Source: Serpula lacrymans var. lacrymans S7.9
Lineage: Eukaryota > Basidiomycota > Agaricomycetes > Boletales > Serpulaceae
Reading direction: 5' to 3'
NCBI RefSeq assembly: GCF_000218685.1
Contig: NW_006763290.1
Coordinates: 5,358,908 to 5,422,907 of the forward strand
Length of the DNA stretch: 64,000 bases
This document shows, piece by piece, positions 60,099 through 64,000 of the stretch. The notes beneath the pieces are model-generated. The model made no database searches. It was not told the origin of the DNA and saw nothing but the letters and a program-made list of their open reading frames with translations. A program made the position numbers and the translations under genes. The first letter of the stretch is position 1. Each line of letters opens with the position of its first letter.

Positions 60099-60401
60099 CG
60101 ACGCCAGATCGAATGCGAGAGAAGGAAGAATAACAGAAAGCGAGACTAAGATATGGAGGGTATATAGGCTGACAAAAGATCAGTGGCGAAGCCTTTTAAA
60201 CGCTTAGCTGCACCGCCTAAGGCTGAGTATTTGAAACGAAACCGGCCGACAGACGCCAGACTGAGAATGATGGGCTAGTGAAGATCAGACACAATTAACA
60301 CAGCTAGAAAAAACTTGATTATCCCATCAGGCTCGATTTACAACCAGACGCAATCAAATTGTCTATGCACTAGATCGAAACAACTGTTCGTACTATGCGC
60401 C

Positions 60402-60987
60402 TCACTTCTGAGCGCTAGACACTAAACAACAGTTACGGGCTCGCGTTTTTTCAAACTGGCGCCGCATGGCCAGAGCAAAGTCCTGGTATTAATCCGTTAG
60501 CGTCCAGATAGCACTCAGTGGAGGAATCATAGAGCACTTACAATGATCAATTCGACGGGGCCGATACGTCTTGCAATATCAGCACGCCTACCCTCCATGG
60601 CAGGAACAACGACATGGAGGCTAGCGACGTCTTCGTTTTCTTCCAATACCACAGACTATAGTAGCTATAAGTAAGTGCCTCATGGCAAGCTGGAACACTG
60701 TCGATACCAGAGGGAACCTCGGGGATGAGAAATTGTCGTAGTTCCAACTGCGATCATCATCGACAGTTTCCTTCAAGGAAACGCCAGACGTGAAATTGGT
60801 AGAAAAGGCCGAAGCATCTTCGGTAGCTTACCATGAGGTCTTCAAAACCTCCTTTCGGCTGTCTCTTGCCATAAGGGTGGTATCTTCCGAGGTGCGAAGA
60901 ACGGTAGTTGGGGAGCTTGAGAGTATAATTTGCCTGAGAGAGCGCAAATTCAAAGGAAGGACAGGGATATTCGGTGGCAGAAGGCAT
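60402..60987 (-). CDS. Hypothetical protein, 137 residues
   Basis: Exons 60987-60832, 60770-60708, 60655-60542 and 60482-60402 close in phase with canonical GT-AG borders. The protein starts MPSATEYPCPSFEFALSQ and has a segment NYRSSHLGRYHPYGKRQ. The third exon is very protein-like: LEENEDVASLHVVVPAMEG then RRADIARRIGPVEL, an acidic turn, beta strand and amphipathic helix. The end is FALAMRRQFEKTRARN. The family is unknown. It lies 303 bp from the 174-residue gene, on the same strand. The function cannot be inferred. Confidence 0.6.
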
Positions 60988-63327
60988 TTAGAAAGCAAGG
61001 TAAGATAAAGAGAGGAGGTTAGGAAGAGGGAAAGGGGAGATAGGAACGAGGAGAAAGGTAGGACTCATGGGCTTTATGTACGTTGTCCTAAGGAGCCGAA
61101 AAGCATGTCGCCACATTGCAAGACCGCGGCAGCATAGTTCCCCGGATTTTTAATCCGCTTTTTTGGCTTTAGCAACTCCAGGCTCCGCAAATGCCATTTG
61201 ATTCCGAGCGCTATCAGCTTGCTCTTCCAGGAATGGAGTCGTGGAGAGTACGACATCTAGAACCAGAGGGCTACAATCAGCTGCATTATAAACAATTCGC
61301 TCAGGCCAGTCTAAGCATGGGCAGAGCCATGCACCGGTCCAGCGGGTGGAGGATGCCATTGCATGTTATCAACGCCCCAAATCCCAGCCCGGCTGTCCTC
61401 GACATACCATTGGAGAAAGGGAAATAAGGGGTTATATGAAGGCTTTGGTTGCACTTTTTTCAAGTCTCCGCATTCAGTGTACACTGCCAATTCTTGTGGC
61501 ACTTGGCCATCCGATTCAAAGGGGCATTCACATCTTGTTCGGAGAAATGAAATATCAGAAACACTCCACAGCTCCTTTCGGTGTTAACGAGCAGAATCCT
61601 GTGCAGTTCAATGACTGGACGGATCCTGAAGGTGTAAGCCAAAGCCTACTAGTGTTTGTTTTTTTTGTCACAATCATACCCCCATAGCGTGTGACACCCT
61701 GTGACATACATCAATATGTGTCACGTTTATCATATGAACATACCGAGTATGTACTTACCCTATGTTTTTCGACATGACCTCGCATTGATGGATGAATAGA
61801 TTATACAGCATTATCCACAAGGCATATTCAGGATGCTAGACGAATGCAAAAAAATCGCAAAAGTATTGGTGCTACTGGCACGATGAAGAAAACATTATAG
61901 CCTACCAGTATACCAAGAATAACTCAAGGGAATGCTGTGACTTACTTTAAAACTAATCAACTCTGTTGAAGGAGCCAAGGTTAAGCCATCAATCCACTTG
62001 ATTAGTCTCTTTGTTGACATCCAGAACGAGTAGCTTATGTGCCTACTAACCCGAGGGAAATCAGTCTCGGATCTTGTGCAAGAGTGGCGATGTCGAACTT
62101 GATATCCTCGTCGGTCAGCGCATAAGTACGAGAAGAAGCCAGCGCACACGATAATAACCGTAAATGTAGGATACCAGCACCATGGAGTTTTGGAAATCTC
62201 CTCCCTCTATAATTCGGCTCGTTGTATCTGTCCGAGGCAATCGTTAGTATCTCTTGCTCTAGAATATCCTGGACTTTCTTGTGTCTCATGAGTACTGACC
62301 AAAATTTCAATGATCTAGATTGGTTGGTTTGAAGGCATTTTGAATGCCCAGCCTCATGTTGTGGCATGAGGAAGGGAGGAAGGAAGCTCCGTTATGGACC
62401 AGTCACTCCGTCACGCGACTTCCTCTTTACCGTCATCCCCTTTCTCATTTCTTCCAACAAATACTTGTTGGGCCTCTGTATTCAGGATTTTCACGTTACC
62501 TACTATTTTTAACAATGATCCGCATCCTATCATCATTCCCAATAGTCCCCAATATCGGTTTCCAGTTTAATCTGATAGGCATGACTCCCAGAAGAATCAT
62601 GTCTCAGAAGTGCCTTGTCTCGCGTTCAGAGTTATAGATGATCCCCTACCACCTCTATCTCTTCCTGGCATGAATCAGACAAGTCATAGCGCTGCTCCAG
62701 GTCGGTCCACTTCGATTGTAACCTGCAACTTGCGCTAAACGTGTCTTCGCTTTGCCCAAATATTATTTTAGTTTTGCAGAGAAGTCCGCTCAGATACCTC
62801 CGTTACCATCTGTCTTGCATAGATGGGCCCAGCGCTCAAACGCCATTTTTTTCGACTCCCACAGCCTTCCCACCATTCTTGGATGAATGGCGTGTCTGGT
62901 GAAGTCTGATCCGGCGAAGTATTTACTGACATTTTTGGGACGGTTCTTTTCCCTCTTATTTCCTTATATCTAGCTTTGTTTCCAGCCTCAATAACAGTGA
63001 GGAGAATAATATTTTGATATAAAATTGGGTGAGATGTCGCCTGCTCGATTTCCCTGCAGCCAGAACCCAAGTTGTAGTCTGGATCGCTCAGCCGAGCACG
63101 GTAAGTTTGCTTCCGACTCTACCGCAAACATTGATGTCCAGGAAAGGAAGGCATGTATGTACCCATTTACCGTGTTTACGTCATGCGAGGAGTTCCCCGC
63201 TCTCTACTCACCTGCCTCGCCCATTGTTTATTCCACGCCTATATTCTGGTTTAATACCTTTCTGTAAATTTGTAGTCATATAGCTAGAGTGTTGCAGCGT
63301 AGCCTTTCTGCGAGTCTGTTTGTGTTC
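60988..63327. other. Gene-poor 2.3 kb stretch with coding-like fragments
   Basis: I cannot build a start-to-stop model. Minus-strand open stretches near 61315-61540 (76 codons) and 62035-62367 (110 codons), and an overlapping frame 61895-62149 that ends at a GTAAGT donor, have protein-like composition. They sit in different frames. They may be a decayed gene or exons I failed to join (see findings). Confidence 0.4.
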
Positions 63328-64000
63328 ATGTCTCAAAACATTAGAGTGGTTGTTTGCGGCGCGGGCTTCCTAGGTTTGTTCCCCGCTAAAATTATTTTTG
63401 CTTTCCCTTCCCCTTTCAGGATCTGTCACTTAGCATTTTTCGCATAGGGTCCCACATCGCGAAGACCATAGCTGCAGCTCAAGGATCGAATTTCCCCAAC
63501 CGCCTAGTACAACTATCCTCTCGCCATCCTCAAACCGTTCATGCTGCTCTCGAAACAGTCATAGATCACCGTCGTCTCCTTCCCCCACAAGCTGTGGATA
63601 TAACTAAACCTCAGACTTTGGATGCTGCTTTCCACGGTGCCAATGTGGTCGTCTCATTGGTTGGTATTATGAATGGAACTCCTGAAGACTTTGAACGCAT
63701 TCAGTGGAGAGGCGCAGAAAATATTGCCAACGCTGCGAGGCGTGCCAATGCCAAACTTGTGCACTTCAGCGCCATAGGAGCCGATAAGGCCAGCCATATC
63801 CCGTATGTTAGGACTAAGGCTCTAGGTGAAGAGGTTGTGTTCGAGGCTTGCCCCGATGCAACGATCATAAGACCGAGTCTCGTCTTTGGCCCTGGGGATT
63901 CGTTCTTTACTGTGAGTAGGTATCATATGTTGGTCATTGACCTTCGAAGTATTCTAATACTCTAATTTTGTTCCCGTCACTACAGAGATTTGCCCGGTTA
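63328..64000 (+). CDS. NAD(P)-binding atypical SDR, COQ11/NDUFA9-like (3' end outside window)
   Basis: Exons 63328-63373 and 63448-63911 and the start of exon 3 at 63986 are in the window. The first intron cuts the dinucleotide motif: CGAGFLG|SHIAK. NVVVSLVGIMNG, a Trp-Arg-Gly-Ala-Glu-Asn segment, KLVHFSAIGADKAS and a PYVRTKALGEE helix follow, then IIRPSLVFGPGDSF. This is the Rossmann part of the extended atypical SDR group that includes NDUFA9 (complex I) and yeast Coq11 (coenzyme Q). There is almost no N-terminal presequence, which fits Coq11-like proteins a little better. Likely mitochondrial; the C-terminus is missing because the window ends. Confidence 0.85.

Noticed and set aside
1..64000. 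CRISPR array, prophage, biosynthetic cluster or defence island
   Set aside because: The window is intron-rich fungal nuclear DNA with housekeeping genes; no direct-repeat arrays, core biosynthetic enzymes or phage genes are seen.

Overview
The window reads as nuclear DNA of a filamentous basidiomycete, probably an agaricomycete. Genes are dense and lie on both strands. Nearly all are broken by many 45-100 bp GT-AG introns, often with CTNA-type branch sites. The protein set is fungal: SLA2, CFD1, CWC25, BDP1, SHY1/SURF1, and an F-box protein with the Cys-rich block typical of agaricomycete F-box families. I rebuilt exon models by hand. In each, the coding phase closes from start to stop, but individual splice sites are predictions.

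Layout from left to right. 0.4-7 kb: a short-chain dehydrogenase (+), an ING-type PHD protein (-), a small Ser/His-rich protein (-) and an MFS transporter (-). 7.5-11.7 kb: RNase H1 (+) and a TBC RabGAP (-). After a gene-poor 2.6 kb come an F-box protein (-) and CFD1 (+), which share a 201 bp divergent promoter. 18.4-27.8 kb: a Ser-rich protein of unknown function (+), a foldback repeat, an L1-type lipase (+) and a 12-exon RRM protein (-). 29.2-38.6 kb: RNA polymerase subunit RPB6 (+), an Hst3/4-like sirtuin (-), RNase T2 (-), the meiotic recombinase DMC1 with 19 exons (-), an intron-containing tRNA-Phe (-) and the Pol III factor BDP1 (-). 38.8-46.2 kb: a putative zinc-ribbon protein (+), a 1,032-residue membrane protein (-) and a 246-residue unknown (-). 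46.6-54.6 kb: the complex IV assembly factor SURF1/SHY1 (-), SLA2 (+) and a Ser/Pro-rich protein (-). 56.1-61 kb: a 110-residue candidate gene (-), a four-helix voltage-sensor protein (-), CWC25 (+) and two small unknown genes (-). 61-63.3 kb is gene-poor. The window ends inside an NDUFA9/COQ11-like NAD(P)-binding protein (+).

This is a housekeeping neighbourhood, not a biosynthetic or defence cluster, and the genes do not form one pathway. Shared themes are chromatin and transcription (ING, sirtuin, RPB6, BDP1, CWC25), DNA/RNA-hybrid handling and recombination (RNase H1, DMC1), and mitochondrial and Fe-S biogenesis (SURF1, CFD1, COQ11-like). The most unusual observations are: an SLA2 start codon split by an intron; a stand-alone voltage-sensor protein; a near-perfect 70 bp inverted repeat; a possible non-AUG mitochondrial leader on RNase H1; a phase-preserving intron in the RRM gene; and several conserved-looking genes with no recognisable function.
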